Below, piece by piece: positions 44,431-54,375 of a DNA stretch of 64,000 nt. Position numbers and translations under genes: made by a program. The stretch spans positions 178,613-242,612 of the forward strand of contig NZ_AP017899.1 in assembly GCF_003609835.1 (NCBI RefSeq), written 5' to 3'. Below the pieces are notes generated by a model, which did not search any database, was not told the origin of the DNA, and saw only the letters and a program-made list of their open reading frames with translations. Position 1 is the first letter of the stretch, and the number at the start of each line of letters is the position of its first letter. This stretch comes from Sphingopyxis sp. FD7 (GTDB lineage: Bacteria; Pseudomonadota; Alphaproteobacteria; Sphingomonadales; Sphingomonadaceae).

Positions 44431-45308
44431 CCGCTGTTGCCACGCCCCATGTCGAACAGGCGCATATATTCGGCGCTGTCCGCCGGACCGTGCCCGGCGG
44501 CCACGAGCATGCGATGCAGATCGCTGGCGAGCGACGTGAGAGGCAGGGCGACTCGATGAGCGGACGCGGCCGCCTGCACCGTCTCGAGATCCTTCAGCAT
44601 GTTGTCGATCCGTCCGGTCGGCGTGAAATCGCGGCGCGCCATCTTGGCCATGAATTCCTGGAGAATGCGCGAATCCGCGCGTCCGCCTGCCAGTGCATCG
44701 GGAATGGCTGCGGCATCGATTCCGTTGGCCTCGGCAAAGCGGACGGCTTCCGCCACCGCAAGGAAATTGAGGGCGCAAAGGATTTGATTGACCAATTTGA
44801 CGGTCTGTCCCGCTCCAGATTGGCCGACATGGGTGATCCGGCTCGCGAGGCGCTCGAGCACAGACCGCGCCGCATCGAAATCCGCGCTATCGCCGCCCAC
44901 CATCAATGTAAGTTGCCCCGCGCGAGCCGCGGGTGCCCCCCCGGATAGCGGCGCATCGACCCAGCGCATCCCCGTGGACTCGACCAGCCGCCTGCTCAAT
45001 TCGGACGTTCGCGCCGGGTCGATGCTCGACATGTCGATCAGGATCTTCTCGGGCGTGCCGGCGCGGGCGACCCCGCCCTCGCCAAAAACCGCCGCCTCCA
45101 CGATCCCCGCGGTATTCAGGCTGATGATGACATAATCGGCGAACGCGGCCGCTTCTTCGCCGCTTGCGGCCGCAATCGCGCCCATCGCTTCGCCGGCAGC
45201 CCTGGCTTGCGGATCGCTGTCGTGGACGGCGACCGTCGCACCGGTCGCCAGCAGACGCTCTGCAATGGCCGAGCCCATAGTGCCCACGCCTATCACGGCG
45301 ACCTTCAT
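44427..45308 (-). CDS. Beta-hydroxyacid dehydrogenase (3-hydroxyisobutyrate DH family)
   Basis: 293 residues. The cofactor motif GVGTMGSAIAERLL, the substrate loop DAPLSGGAPAARAGQLTLMVGG and the catalytic lysine in GAGQTVKLVNQIL are present. Members oxidise 3-hydroxyacids such as tartronate semialdehyde, 3-hydroxyisobutyrate or sugar acids. The start overlaps the LacI regulator stop (ATGA), and its stop overlaps gntK. In this operon an aldonic-acid substrate is likely, but I cannot name it. Confidence 0.9.
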   Translation of the reverse strand: MKVAVIGVGTMGSAIAERLLATGATVAVHDSDPQARAAGEAMGAIAAASGEEAAAFADYVIISLNTAGIVEAAVFGEGGVARAGTPEKILIDMSSIDPARTSELSRRLVESTGMRWVDAPLSGGAPAARAGQLTLMVGGDSADFDAARSVLERLASRITHVGQSGAGQTVKLVNQILCALNFLAVAEAVRFAEANGIDAAAIPDALAGGRADSRILQEFMAKMARRDFTPTGRIDNMLKDLETVQAAASAHRVALPLTSLASDLHRMLVAAGHGPADSAEYMRLFDMGRGNSG

Positions 45309-46390
45309 GCAGGTTTCGCCACGGATGCCCGCTCGATCAACCGCAGGCCGACGTCGACCAAGCGGGGCGGCTCGCGCATATCGGACGACAGAACTCCCAT
45401 GATCATTTCGGCGGCGCGCCGGCCCAGGGCGGCGAAATCGACATGGATGGTCGTCAACGGCGGATTGATCTCGCGGCCGATCTCGAAGTCGCCGAAGCCC
45501 ATTATCGAGATGTCCCCGGGAACTCGTAGACCGCGGCGCTCGCATTCCATGATCGCGCCGACTGCCGACAGGTCGGACACGGCAAACAACGCCTCGACCC
45601 CTGGCTTGCTATCAATCATTTCGGCCATTGCAGCAGCACCATGAGCGAAACTGACCGGGGCATGGCCGTGCCGCAGAACCCGCTCGGTGCCCAATCCGGC
45701 GATCGCCAGTTCCTCCTCGAACCCGCGCATACGTTCCTCGCCGCGATGATCGACGACGTCACCTTGGTTGGCGGCGGCAATGGCACCGATGCGGCTGAAT
45801 CCCTTGTCGATGAGGTACCGCGCCGCGGTACGGCCGACATGGTAGTTCGAAAAACCGATCGCATGCTCGATTGGCTGCTGGGGCAGATCGGCGATTTCTA
45901 TGATCGGGATGTCGGCGGCGATAAGCAGTCTTGACGCGTTGCGCCTGTGAACCGCGCCGGTCAGCACGATAGCCTCGGGCCGGCGTGCGAGCAGCGCGCG
46001 CAACTGGCGTTCCTCTTCGGCCATGTCGTATTCGGTGTAAGCGATCAGCAAGTGATAGTCGGCGTCCCTCAGCACCTCGGTCAGCCCATGCGCAACCGCG
46101 GCGAAGTTGGCGTTGGTGAGGGTCGGAAGGATCAGCGCGATGAAGCCCGTGCGCCGGCTCGAAAGGCTGCCCGCTGCCCGGTCCGGCACATAACCAAGAT
46201 CGGCGATGGCCTTGAGCACACGTTCGCGGGTCGCGGGAAGCACCAGTTCGGGATCGCTGATAACGCGCGACACCGTCATGCGCGACACGCCTGCCAGCTG
46301 CGACACGTCCCGGATGGTGGGCCGGCCCGATCCGCCCGGCCGCCGGCGCGTGCCCTGAGCGGTCGATTCGAGACCCTGGTTTGCCGTCAT
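45305..46390 (-). CDS. LacI-family regulator, GntR/IdnR-like
   Basis: 361 residues. The helix-turn-helix and hinge read TIRDVSQLAGVSRMTVSRVI and VPDRAAGSLSSRRTG, followed by a periplasmic-binding-protein-like ligand domain (FSNYHVGRTAARYLIDKGF, FAVSDLSAVGAIMECERRGL). Position within a gluconokinase/idonate dehydrogenase operon and a GntR-like operator at 47960 suggest control of the divergent sugar-acid operons, with gluconate or 6-phosphogluconate as inducer (inference). Confidence 0.93.
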   Translation of the reverse strand: MTANQGLESTAQGTRRRPGGSGRPTIRDVSQLAGVSRMTVSRVISDPELVLPATRERVLKAIADLGYVPDRAAGSLSSRRTGFIALILPTLTNANFAAVAHGLTEVLRDADYHLLIAYTEYDMAEEERQLRALLARRPEAIVLTGAVHRRNASRLLIAADIPIIEIADLPQQPIEHAIGFSNYHVGRTAARYLIDKGFSRIGAIAAANQGDVVDHRGEERMRGFEEELAIAGLGTERVLRHGHAPVSFAHGAAAMAEMIDSKPGVEALFAVSDLSAVGAIMECERRGLRVPGDISIMGFGDFEIGREINPPLTTIHVDFAALGRRAAEMIMGVLSSDMREPPRLVDVGLRLIERASVAKPA

Positions 46391-46441
46391 CGCCGATTGA
46401 TCCTTGCCGCGCCCAGCATACGCCAGCCGCCCAGCGCGCGA

Positions 46442-46765
46442 TCAGCGCGCGCCGCCTTCGCTGATGTAGTGGTAAAACGTTCCGTCGAGAAATCGCATGA
46501 TTTCGAGCGTGACCGCACGCGCCTGGTCCCGCACCGGCGATGCCAGCGCCTGCTCCATCACCGTGCGCGAGGGGTAGTCGATTTGCTGGATCATCACGAT
46601 CGGGTGCGCGGTGTCATCGGCTTGGTCGATCTTGTACCAGCGCACCCCCAGCGAACCGGGGAACTGGCGCCACAGCGGCGCCAATTGCTCTTCCACCAGT
46701 TCGAAAAAGCGCGCCTTTCCCTCGAGGACGAATGTGCCTTCGAAGATTGCCGTGCGGGTAATCAC
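46442..46765 (-). CDS. Small dimeric alpha/beta-barrel protein (ABM/EthD-like)
   Basis: 107 residues with the ferredoxin-like pattern of antibiotic-biosynthesis-monooxygenase/EthD proteins: GTFVLEGKARFFELVEEQLA, a middle strand VRWYKIDQ, and IVMIQQIDYPSRTVMEQALA. These small proteins often act as lyases or isomerases on sugar or aromatic acids; the role here is unknown. It overlaps the idonate dehydrogenase stop by ATGA, so it belongs to the sugar-acid operon. Confidence 0.75.
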   Translation of the reverse strand: MITRTAIFEGTFVLEGKARFFELVEEQLAPLWRQFPGSLGVRWYKIDQADDTAHPIVMIQQIDYPSRTVMEQALASPVRDQARAVTLEIMRFLDGTFYHYISEGGAR

Positions 46766-47817
46766 GCAGCATCCTCCGTTACGGCAATGTGCAGCTTGAC
46801 CACGCGCGATCGATCGCCAGCGCGTTCCAGCGCCTCGGCTGTCTGCTCCAGCGGATAGGTGCCCGACAGAATCGGCGACACGTCGACCGTGCCCGCCACG
46901 ATCAGGTCCACCGCCTGCCGGAATTCGTCATGCGCACGAAAGGCACCGACCAGTTCGATCTCGCGTGCCTGGAGGAGATTGATCGGCACGGGTGCCAAGC
47001 CCGGTGGCATCATCCCGACCTGGACGATGCGGCCGCCACGACGGATGACACGGAACAGCGCCGCCAGCGCGGCTTGCGAACCCGATGCTTCGAAGGCCAC
47101 ATCGAACTCACCCTGCTCGGCAGCCAATCGCTCGAGGCCATCGGGATCTTGCGCCACGTTGATTACGGCGGATGCGCCCATGGCTTGTGTTGCGACCGTG
47201 AGCGGAGCGTCCTCGATGTCCGTGCACACCACTGCACTTGCCCCCGCGAGTGCGGCGGAGCGCGCGGTGAGCAACCCGATCGGCCCGGATCCGCTGACCA
47301 CAACGCGCTTGCCCATGAGCGACCCGGCGCGGGCCACCGCGTGCAATCCCACCGACAGGGGCTCCGCCACCGACAGGCGCAGGAGGTCGGTTTCCGGCGG
47401 GACGGGCACGACCTGATCCCGGCGCAGGATCAGGTGCTGGCTGAAACCTCCCTGGCTATGAGGAAAGCGTCCGGCGCTGCCAAGGAATAGCATGTCCTCG
47501 CACAGATTGCTGCGGCCGCTGCGGCATTGGCGGCAGATCAGACAAGGACGGCTGGGATCGAGAGCGGCCTTCATGCCGACCTTTAGCTCGGCCGCGGGCT
47601 CGCCCATCTCGACGATCGTGCCAGAGATCTCATGACCAAGGGTCATCGGTTCGCGCAGCGCGAAATCGCCGACGGCGCCGCGGTGGTAATAATGAAGGTC
47701 GGACCCGCAAATCCCGCCATAAGCCACCGCCACTCGCACCTCGTCGGGCCGCAAGGGCCGATCCTGGACGGGTTCGATCCGCAGGTCCTTGGCGCCGTGG
47801 CAGACAGCCGCGAGCAT
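46762..47817 (-). CDS. idnD: L-idonate 5-dehydrogenase (zinc MDR family)
   Basis: 351 residues. CGSDLHYYHRGAVGDFALREPMTLGHE carries the catalytic zinc site and matches L-idonate 5-dehydrogenases; PCLICRQCRSGRSNLC binds the structural zinc; SGSGPIGLLTA is the NAD site. It oxidises L-idonate to 5-keto-D-gluconate. It is the first gene of the leftward operon and faces a TonB receptor across a 224-base operator region. The family call is firm and the substrate fairly firm from the sequence motif and gntK nearby. Confidence 0.9.
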   Translation of the reverse strand: MLAAVCHGAKDLRIEPVQDRPLRPDEVRVAVAYGGICGSDLHYYHRGAVGDFALREPMTLGHEISGTIVEMGEPAAELKVGMKAALDPSRPCLICRQCRSGRSNLCEDMLFLGSAGRFPHSQGGFSQHLILRRDQVVPVPPETDLLRLSVAEPLSVGLHAVARAGSLMGKRVVVSGSGPIGLLTARSAALAGASAVVCTDIEDAPLTVATQAMGASAVINVAQDPDGLERLAAEQGEFDVAFEASGSQAALAALFRVIRRGGRIVQVGMMPPGLAPVPINLLQAREIELVGAFRAHDEFRQAVDLIVAGTVDVSPILSGTYPLEQTAEALERAGDRSRVVKLHIAVTEDAA

Positions 47818-47959
47818 GGCGCGTTCCTCTCTATACCGTTCAACTTGTCAATGTGCTCGGTATCACGATGGATTCCGTATGACAACATGATTGCCGGTGA
47901 TGCGTCCTCGTCTATCCGAAAAACAAAAATATTCCGCCAGTGGACACGGTCCGACTCTG

Positions 47960-47975
47960 ATGTTATCGGTCACAT
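47960..47975. promoter_or_regulatory. GntR-like LacI-family operator
   Basis: ATGTTATCGGTCACAT differs at two positions from the ATGTTACCGGTAACAT form I recall for enterobacterial GntR/IdnR sites, and it lies in a longer inverted repeat TGATGT-N8-ACATCA. It sits in the 224-base gap between the divergent idonate dehydrogenase and TonB genes. A weaker site (GTGCTCGGTATCAC) is at 47853-47866. Confidence 0.65.
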
Positions 47976-48041
47976 CATATCACAGCTGGCCATGCGAGCT
48001 TCTCGCTCGTGGAGACCGGCAGGATAGGGAAAGGATGGGAA

Positions 48042-50897
48042 ATGCACCGGTCAAATTCGCCCGCCCCGTTTGCGGCTCGATTCGCAAAGCTGACGCTCGG
48101 AACGGCGCTTGGCGTTGTCATGGCGTCCGCTCCGGCCTTCGCGCAGGATGCCGTGCCCGCGGATCCGCTTTCGCAGGAGCAGGCGGCGGAAGACCAGGCC
48201 ATCACCGTAACCGGCAGCCGGGTGGTGCGCGATGGCTCGGCGGCGCCCACGCCGCTTACCGTGGTCGGCGCGGAACGGCTCGAGCAACGCGCCATCACGA
48301 ACGTCGGCGAGGCGCTTAACGAGCTTCCGTCTTTCCGACCGCTGGTCACGCCCGCCACGCAGCAGGCGACCGGCGGCAACGTGGGGGCACGCATACTCGA
48401 TCTGCGCGGCCTCGGCGCGACCCGGACGCTGGTGCTGGTCGACGGCAAACGCTTTGTCCCTTCGACCACGCAGGGTACGATCGACGTCAACCTGATCCCG
48501 AGCTCGCTGGTCTCTCGCACCGAAGTCGTGACCGGGGGTGCCTCGGCCGCCTACGGCTCAGATGCGGTGGCGGGGGTGGTCAACTTCATTCTCGACGACA
48601 GTCTCGAGGGGTTCAAGGGCGCTGTCCAGGCCGGTGTTTCGGAGCGCGGCGATTTCGGCAGCCAGAACGTGCAACTCGCCTATGGCACGCGCTTCGCGGA
48701 TGATCGCGGCCATTTCATGATCGCCGGCGAATACGACAATGCGGACGGATTGGGTGACTGTTACACGCGCAGCTGGTGCCCGACCGAACAATTGATCGGT
48801 AACACGCCCGCTGGCGCCGGGGGGCTTCCCGCCAGCATCCGTGGCGGTCCGGCGGGAACAGGTACGCTGTCCTCGGGCGGGTTGATCGTGGCCAACTCCG
48901 GGCCGCTACGCGGGATCGCCTTCAATCCGGACCGCACCACTTTTCCCTACGATTTCGGGACGATCTTCGGGACCAATCCGTCGCCGCTGTTCACGCTGGG
49001 CGGGACCGAATCGGTGCGCAATGGTTTCCTGGACGGTATCCTGCTCATCCCGCCCGTGGAGCGATACGTCGCCTATGCGCGCGGCGCCTTTGAATTCTCG
49101 GATGCGCTCAGGGCGAACCTGGATCTGTCCTATGGCCGCGTGGACGGAACGGTCATCGGATCGGTCGCGCGGTCAACGGTGACCATCCGCCGAGACAATG
49201 AGTTTCTTCCCGCCAGCGTTGCAGCGATCATGGACGCGAACGCGATCACCTCGTTCACGCTGGGGCGCGCGTTCATGGACCTGAACGGCTCGGTCAACTC
49301 CGCGCGAAACGAAACCTATCGCGCCGTATTGTCGCTGGACGGCCGCATTGCCGACGGCTGGCGCTGGGATGCCTATTACCAGTATGGCCGCAACGAATTC
49401 CAGCAGGTCTATACCGGCAATATTGTCAATGCGCGCGTGACCAATGCGGTCGACGCGGTGCGGGTGGGTAACCAGGTCCTGTGCCGCATCAATACCGACG
49501 CTGTCACAACCAACGACGACCCGAACTGCCAGCCGCTCAACATCTTCGGCGCGGGCAATGTATCCGCGGCCGCCGAAGCCTATGTCGCCCCCTCGGGTTT
49601 CCAGACCACCGATTCCACCCAGCACGTGGTTGCCGGCAATGTCACCGGCTCGCTGTTCACGCTGCCCGGCGGCGAATTTGCCATCGCCGCGGGTGCCGAA
49701 TTCCGCCGCGACAAGGCGGTCGGCGCGGCCGACGCGCTGTCCACCGCCAATGCCTTCTGGTCGTTCAACGCCAAGGCGGTGAACGGCACCATCGAAGTGG
49801 TCGAAGGCTATGTGGAGGCATCTGCCCCGCTGCTGGGCGGACTGAGCTTCGTCGATACGCTGGAGCTCAACGGCGCCGTCCGCCAGACGCATTACACGCG
49901 CTCAACTCCCGGCCAGAGCGAAACCGAAGTCGACGCCACAACCTGGAAGGTGGGCGTGGTGTTCGCACCGATCGAGGAGATCCGGTTCCGCGCAACGCGG
50001 TCGCGCGACATCCGCGCGCCCAACCTCACCGAACTGTTTGGCCCGGTCACCCTGGGCCGCACGACGGTGCTGGATCCGCTGAACAACGGCGCGCAGATCC
50101 AGGTCAACGCCTTCTCGGGCGCCAATCCCGCGCTGGCTCCGGAAAAGGCCGATACCTGGACGGCTGGCGTGGTGCTTGCGCCGACGTGGGGCTTCCTCAA
50201 CGGGTTTCGCTTGTCGGTGGATTACTACGACATCGATCTCCAAGGCGCGATCTCGACGCTGGGCGCACAAGTCGTGGTGGACCGATGCGCCGCGGGGCAG
50301 ACCGAGCTGTGCCAATTCGTCGTGCGGTCCGGCACCACCCTGGTCAGCGTCAGCGACGTGCTGCAGAACGTCAGCGCGATTACAAACCGCGGCATCGATT
50401 TCGAAGCCAGCTACCGCACCGGGATGGGGGCGCTCGGCAGCCTCGACCTGCGTCTGCTGGCGACACGCTATCTCGAGCTTACCATTGGCGGTGTCGATCG
50501 TACCGGGCAGACGGGGTTCCGACCCGGCACCACGACCGGCGTTCCCGACTGGATCGTCGATGGCAATGTGGTGTGGACGATGGGCGATGTCTCGCTCAGC
50601 GCCCACGCCAAATACATCCCGGAAGGTATCTTCGACACGACGCTGGTTGGTCCGGAAGATGCCGGATACGCGCCCACACGCGCCAACAGCATCAACACCA
50701 ACCGCGTCGATAGTGCTTTCTACCTCGACCTGGGCGCCACGGTTCGTGTCGGGACGCAGGCGGAACTGTTCGCGGTGGTCAACAACGTGCTCGATGCCGA
50801 TCCGCCGCTGGCCGCCAGCGCCCAGGGCGCGACCAACCAAGTCTATTTCGATCCCGTCGGCCGCTCGTTCAAGGTCGGCGCCCGCATCAAACTCTGA
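48042..50897 (+). CDS. TonB-dependent receptor of the sugar-acid regulon
   Basis: 951 residues. The signal peptide ends near SAPAFAQ, the TonB box is AITVTGSRVV, and the plug runs from APTPLTVVGAERL to GGASAAYGSDAVAGVVNFIL. The barrel ends in FKVGARIKL. ATG 48042 follows AAGGATGGGA; an upstream GTG at 48009 would add a poor signal sequence. This Caulobacter-type receptor is divergent from idonate dehydrogenase and begins a six-gene operon. It probably imports an oligosaccharide or sugar acid that yields gluconate-type products. Confidence 0.93.
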   Translation: MHRSNSPAPFAARFAKLTLGTALGVVMASAPAFAQDAVPADPLSQEQAAEDQAITVTGSRVVRDGSAAPTPLTVVGAERLEQRAITNVGEALNELPSFRPLVTPATQQATGGNVGARILDLRGLGATRTLVLVDGKRFVPSTTQGTIDVNLIPSSLVSRTEVVTGGASAAYGSDAVAGVVNFILDDSLEGFKGAVQAGVSERGDFGSQNVQLAYGTRFADDRGHFMIAGEYDNADGLGDCYTRSWCPTEQLIGNTPAGAGGLPASIRGGPAGTGTLSSGGLIVANSGPLRGIAFNPDRTTFPYDFGTIFGTNPSPLFTLGGTESVRNGFLDGILLIPPVERYVAYARGAFEFSDALRANLDLSYGRVDGTVIGSVARSTVTIRRDNEFLPASVAAIMDANAITSFTLGRAFMDLNGSVNSARNETYRAVLSLDGRIADGWRWDAYYQYGRNEFQQVYTGNIVNARVTNAVDAVRVGNQVLCRINTDAVTTNDDPNCQPLNIFGAGNVSAAAEAYVAPSGFQTTDSTQHVVAGNVTGSLFTLPGGEFAIAAGAEFRRDKAVGAADALSTANAFWSFNAKAVNGTIEVVEGYVEASAPLLGGLSFVDTLELNGAVRQTHYTRSTPGQSETEVDATTWKVGVVFAPIEEIRFRATRSRDIRAPNLTELFGPVTLGRTTVLDPLNNGAQIQVNAFSGANPALAPEKADTWTAGVVLAPTWGFLNGFRLSVDYYDIDLQGAISTLGAQVVVDRCAAGQTELCQFVVRSGTTLVSVSDVLQNVSAITNRGIDFEASYRTGMGALGSLDLRLLATRYLELTIGGVDRTGQTGFRPGTTTGVPDWIVDGNVVWTMGDVSLSAHAKYIPEGIFDTTLVGPEDAGYAPTRANSINTNRVDSAFYLDLGATVRVGTQAELFAVVNNVLDADPPLAASAQGATNQVYFDPVGRSFKVGARIKL

Positions 50898-50929
50898 TCC
50901 CTCAAGCTTCAGGAAAACGAACCCAGTCC

Positions 50930-51874
50930 ATGGCCGATAAATCCCTTTTTCGTCTACTCGACCGCTCCGATCACTGCATCGTGGCCCCGTGCGTTTACGA
51001 TTGCGCCTCGGCACGTGCTGTCGAGCTTGTCGGCTTCGAAGCCATGATGTTGAGCGGGGGCGAGGTCTCGATCGCCATGAACGGGGTGATCGACTACGGC
51101 TTCACCAACCTGACCGATGTGGAATGGATCACCAGCAGGATCAGCCAGACCTCGGCCATTCCGCTCGCAGCCGATATCGAGGATGGCTTCGGCGGTCCTC
51201 TGGCGGTTTACCGCAGCGCCCGCCGGCTGGCGATGGCGGGTGCGAAGGCTCTCCAGCTCGAAGACGCGAGCGACATGGAGGAATCGACCGGCCTGCTCCC
51301 GCGCGAAAAATACTACGAGAAGGTCAAGGCCGCCCTAGCTGCTCTCGAGGGCAGCGATTGCTTCCTGATCGCTCGCACCAATGCCGATCCGGAAACCGAA
51401 ATGGACGAAGGCTGCGAACGGATGCGCATGGCGCATGAACTCGGCGCGCAGATGACCACGGTGGTCAAGATCGGCACGCTGGATCATGCCAAGCACGTCG
51501 CGCAGAAGGTGCCGGGCTGGAAGATGTTCCCCGACGTCCGCGACATCGATGGCAAGCCAGCTGTCACCGTCGACCAGATCTACCCTCTCGGGTTCAATCT
51601 GATGACGATGCATTACACGCTCAAGGCGGCGATGGACGGTATGCTCGAGCACGGGCTGCACAACGTGAAGCAGCAAGGGTGCCACTACACCTGCCAGAAG
51701 GTCGACGCGACGGGTGTCATGGGTATGAGCGCCACCCCGCTGTTCGATCCGCAATCCTACATGGAGCTGGAGAATCGCTTTACGGGCGGCGGCAAAGAAT
51801 ACACGATTGTGGGGAATAAGGTCGAGGAGTTCCCTGAGGGCTTTGTCCGGACTGCCATCGAAGACCGTCTCTGA
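50930..51874 (+). CDS. Isocitrate lyase/PEP mutase superfamily protein without the lyase KKCG motif
   Basis: 314 residues. The TIM-barrel motifs CVYDCASARAVELVGFEAMM and PLAADIEDGFGGP are clear. Where isocitrate and methylisocitrate lyases have K[KR]CGH, this protein has MEESTGLLPREK, so the catalytic Cys is lost. It is therefore more like oxaloacetate decarboxylase or PEP-mutase-like members that cleave or decarboxylate 2-oxoacids. It follows the TonB receptor and is 9 bases before a gluconate-dehydrogenase-like SDR. The substrate is unknown. Confidence 0.85.
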   Translation: MADKSLFRLLDRSDHCIVAPCVYDCASARAVELVGFEAMMLSGGEVSIAMNGVIDYGFTNLTDVEWITSRISQTSAIPLAADIEDGFGGPLAVYRSARRLAMAGAKALQLEDASDMEESTGLLPREKYYEKVKAALAALEGSDCFLIARTNADPETEMDEGCERMRMAHELGAQMTTVVKIGTLDHAKHVAQKVPGWKMFPDVRDIDGKPAVTVDQIYPLGFNLMTMHYTLKAAMDGMLEHGLHNVKQQGCHYTCQKVDATGVMGMSATPLFDPQSYMELENRFTGGGKEYTIVGNKVEEFPEGFVRTAIEDRL

Positions 51875-51883
51875 GGCTGACCG

Positions 51884-52645
51884 ATGGAGATGTTCAGCCT
51901 TGCGGGTCGCACCGCGCTGGTCACCGGCGGCGCGGGCGGAATCGGCTTTGCGTTAGCCGAAGGATTGGCACGGGCCGGCGCGTCGGTTGTCTTGAACGGA
52001 CGCAACACCGATGCGCTTGAGGACGCGGCCGCGCGGCTGGAAAAACAGGGCGCACGCGTGTCGGTGGCGGCGTTCGACGTAACCGATGCAGTCGAGGTTC
52101 GCGACGCCGTGGCCACGCTGATGGACGGCGGCACGACCATCGACATCCTGGTCAACAACGCCGGCATCCAGCGTCGCGCGGCGCTGCATGAATTCGACGA
52201 TGCCGACTGGCACGCGCTGATGCGTACCAACTTGGACAGCGTCTATCTGGTCAGCAAGGCGCTCGCACCGGCGATGATTGAGCGTGGTCGGGGCAAGATC
52301 ATCAATATTGCGAGCGTCCAGGCCGAGCTCGCCCGCCCCACGATCGCGCCCTATGCCGCTTCCAAAGGCGCGGTGCGCAATCTCACCCGGGGGATGTGCG
52401 CGGACTGGGCACGCTTCGGGATACAGGTCAACGCGATCGCGCCCGGCTATTTCGATACCCCGCTGAACAAAGCCCTCGTGGACGATCCGGCGTTTGATTC
52501 TTGGCTCCGAGCGCGGACGCCGGCGGGACGCTGGGGCCGGCTCGAAGACCTGCAGGGCATCGCCGTGCTGCTCGCCTCGCCCGCATCGGACTACATCAAC
52601 GGCCAGACGATTTTCGTCGATGGCGGGATGACGGTGGTCGTATGA
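51884..52645 (+). CDS. idnO: SDR, gluconate 5-dehydrogenase-like
   Basis: 253 residues. FSLAGRTALVTGGAGGIGFALAEGLARAGA, NNAGIQRRAALHEF, the IASVQ catalytic Ser, and YAASKGAVRNLTRG are those of IdnO/Gno-type enzymes, where the NNAGIQRR stretch is typical. It interconverts 5-keto-D-gluconate and D-gluconate, the step between idonate dehydrogenase and gluconokinase, both encoded across the divergent promoter. It overlaps the next gene by ATGA. Confidence 0.9.
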   Translation: MEMFSLAGRTALVTGGAGGIGFALAEGLARAGASVVLNGRNTDALEDAAARLEKQGARVSVAAFDVTDAVEVRDAVATLMDGGTTIDILVNNAGIQRRAALHEFDDADWHALMRTNLDSVYLVSKALAPAMIERGRGKIINIASVQAELARPTIAPYAASKGAVRNLTRGMCADWARFGIQVNAIAPGYFDTPLNKALVDDPAFDSWLRARTPAGRWGRLEDLQGIAVLLASPASDYINGQTIFVDGGMTVVV

Positions 52646-53589
52646 CCGGCGTCAAGCCGCTGGCGCTCCAGCTGTGCGCATTCGGCCCGGAGCTCGAAGC
52701 CGGACTTGGCCGCATGCTCGATGTCGTGCGCTGGTTTGAGTTGGGCGCGGAACAGCAGGCCAGCATGCTCGCATCGCGCGCAGGGGAAGTTCGCTCGGTG
52801 ATTACCGGCGGTCACATCGGGTGCCCGTCGGACCTGATGAGCGCGCTGCCCGGCTTGGGGCTCATTGCCATTAATGGCGTGGGCTACGACAAGGTGGACC
52901 TCGAACTCGCGGCCGCGCGCGGGGTGCGGGTTTCCACGACACCCGATGTCCTTACCACCGATGTGGCGGATCTCGCGGTCGGCCTCACCATCGACCTGAT
53001 GCGCGGTATCACACTAGCGGATCGCCATGTTCGCGACGGCAAGTGGCCGGAAGGCGACCGTCCGCTGATGCACCGCGTAAGCGGGCGGCGCTTCGGTGTC
53101 GTTGGGCTCGGCCGCATCGGCCGCGCGACGGCCGACCGGCTGGCTCCGTTCGGGTCGGTGCGTTATCACGGCCCCTTGCCAAAGGACGCACCGTTCGCCT
53201 TCGAAGCCAGCATTCACGAGCTGGCGCGGTGGGCGGACGTGCTGGTGCTCACTTGCCAGGCGAACGAGGCCACCCGGGGCTTGATCGACTCCGATGTCCT
53301 GGCGGCGCTTGGACCGGACGGGTTCCTCGTCAACGTCGCCCGCGGTTCGGTCGTGGACGAGCCCGCTCTCATTCAGGCCATCCGGGAGCACAAGATCGCG
53401 GGCGCGGCACTCGATGTGTTCGCCCACGAGCCACACGTTCCATCCGAACTGATCGCAAGCGATCGCGTCGTCCTCACCCCGCACATCGCCAGCGCCAGCA
53501 CCGAATGCCGCGCCGCGATGCGTGAGCTGGTGCTGGACAATGTGCGTGCCTTTCTTGCCGGGCATCCGCTGCCGAGCGCCATCGTATGA
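52642..53589 (+). CDS. D-2-hydroxyacid dehydrogenase (2-ketogluconate/hydroxypyruvate reductase type)
   Basis: 315 residues. [19 protein letters not shown] cofactor site (read as [19 protein letters not shown]), the catalytic Arg in [11 protein letters not shown], Glu in VFAHEP and His in LTPHIASAS are present. GhrB-like enzymes reduce 2-ketogluconate, hydroxypyruvate or glyoxylate with NADPH. In this operon, reduction of 2-ketogluconate to gluconate fits. Start and stop both overlap neighbours by ATGA. Confidence 0.9.
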   Translation: MTGVKPLALQLCAFGPELEAGLGRMLDVVRWFELGAEQQASMLASRAGEVRSVITGGHIGCPSDLMSALPGLGLIAINGVGYDKVDLELAAARGVRVSTTPDVLTTDVADLAVGLTIDLMRGITLADRHVRDGKWPEGDRPLMHRVSGRRFGVVGLGRIGRATADRLAPFGSVRYHGPLPKDAPFAFEASIHELARWADVLVLTCQANEATRGLIDSDVLAALGPDGFLVNVARGSVVDEPALIQAIREHKIAGAALDVFAHEPHVPSELIASDRVVLTPHIASASTECRAAMRELVLDNVRAFLAGHPLPSAIV

Positions 53590-54341
53590 CAAGGGTGGGG
53601 TCAACCGCGATCGTCACCGGGGCCGGCAGCGGGATCGGCAGGGCTGCTGCTCTAGCGCTCGGCCGGAAGGGTTATCGCCTTGTTCTCGCCGGAAGGCGCC
53701 TCGCGGCGCTGGAGGAAACTGCCGCGGCCATCGAAGCGCCGGCTCAGGCAAGCCCGTGGGTGACCGATGTGACCGATGCTGCGTCCGTCGCCGCGCTTTT
53801 CGCGCACACGAAGGACAGGTTCGGTCGCATCGATCTGGTTTTTAACAATGCCGGGATCGCCGCCTCTCCCGTTGCGATCGAGGATGTTCCCGAAGACGAG
53901 TGGGCCGACGTGCTAGGGGTCAATTTGACCGGGGCATTCCTCGTGGTCCAGGCCGCGTTCCGCGCGATGCGAGACCAGTCCCCGCGTGGCGGGCGCATCA
54001 TCAACAACGGCTCGATCGCTGCCACAACGCCACGCCCCAATTCGGTAGCCTATGCTTGCAGCAAGCATGGGATCCTGGGGCTGACCAAGGCCGCCTCGCT
54101 CGAAGGCCGCAAATACGATATCGCGTGTGGGCAGATCGATATTGGGAACGCCGCCAGCGCGATCGGCAGTGGCGCATCGGCCGGCATGCTGCAGGCCAGC
54201 GGCGAGGTCCAGGCAGAACCCCTCATGGCGCTCGAGCATGTTGGCGATGCGGTAGTGTATATGGACAGTCTCCCGCTCGACGCGAACATCCAGTTTCTGA
54301 CCATCATGGCGACGAAAATGCCCTTTATCGGGCGCGGGTGA
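53586..54341 (+). CDS. Short-chain dehydrogenase/reductase
   Basis: 251 residues with [18 protein letters not shown], the catalytic Ser in NNGSIAA and the YACSK pair. It is a second SDR in the operon, less like gluconate dehydrogenases; the [20 protein letters not shown] ending recalls SDRs acting on secondary alcohols of small molecules. It overlaps the 2-hydroxyacid dehydrogenase by ATGA and lies 34 bases before the zinc alcohol dehydrogenase. Substrate not known. Confidence 0.88.
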   Translation: MTRVGSTAIVTGAGSGIGRAAALALGRKGYRLVLAGRRLAALEETAAAIEAPAQASPWVTDVTDAASVAALFAHTKDRFGRIDLVFNNAGIAASPVAIEDVPEDEWADVLGVNLTGAFLVVQAAFRAMRDQSPRGGRIINNGSIAATTPRPNSVAYACSKHGILGLTKAASLEGRKYDIACGQIDIGNAASAIGSGASAGMLQASGEVQAEPLMALEHVGDAVVYMDSLPLDANIQFLTIMATKMPFIGRG

Positions 54342-54375
54342 ACGACCGGATAGAAATGCAGCAGGAGTCCAGCCC

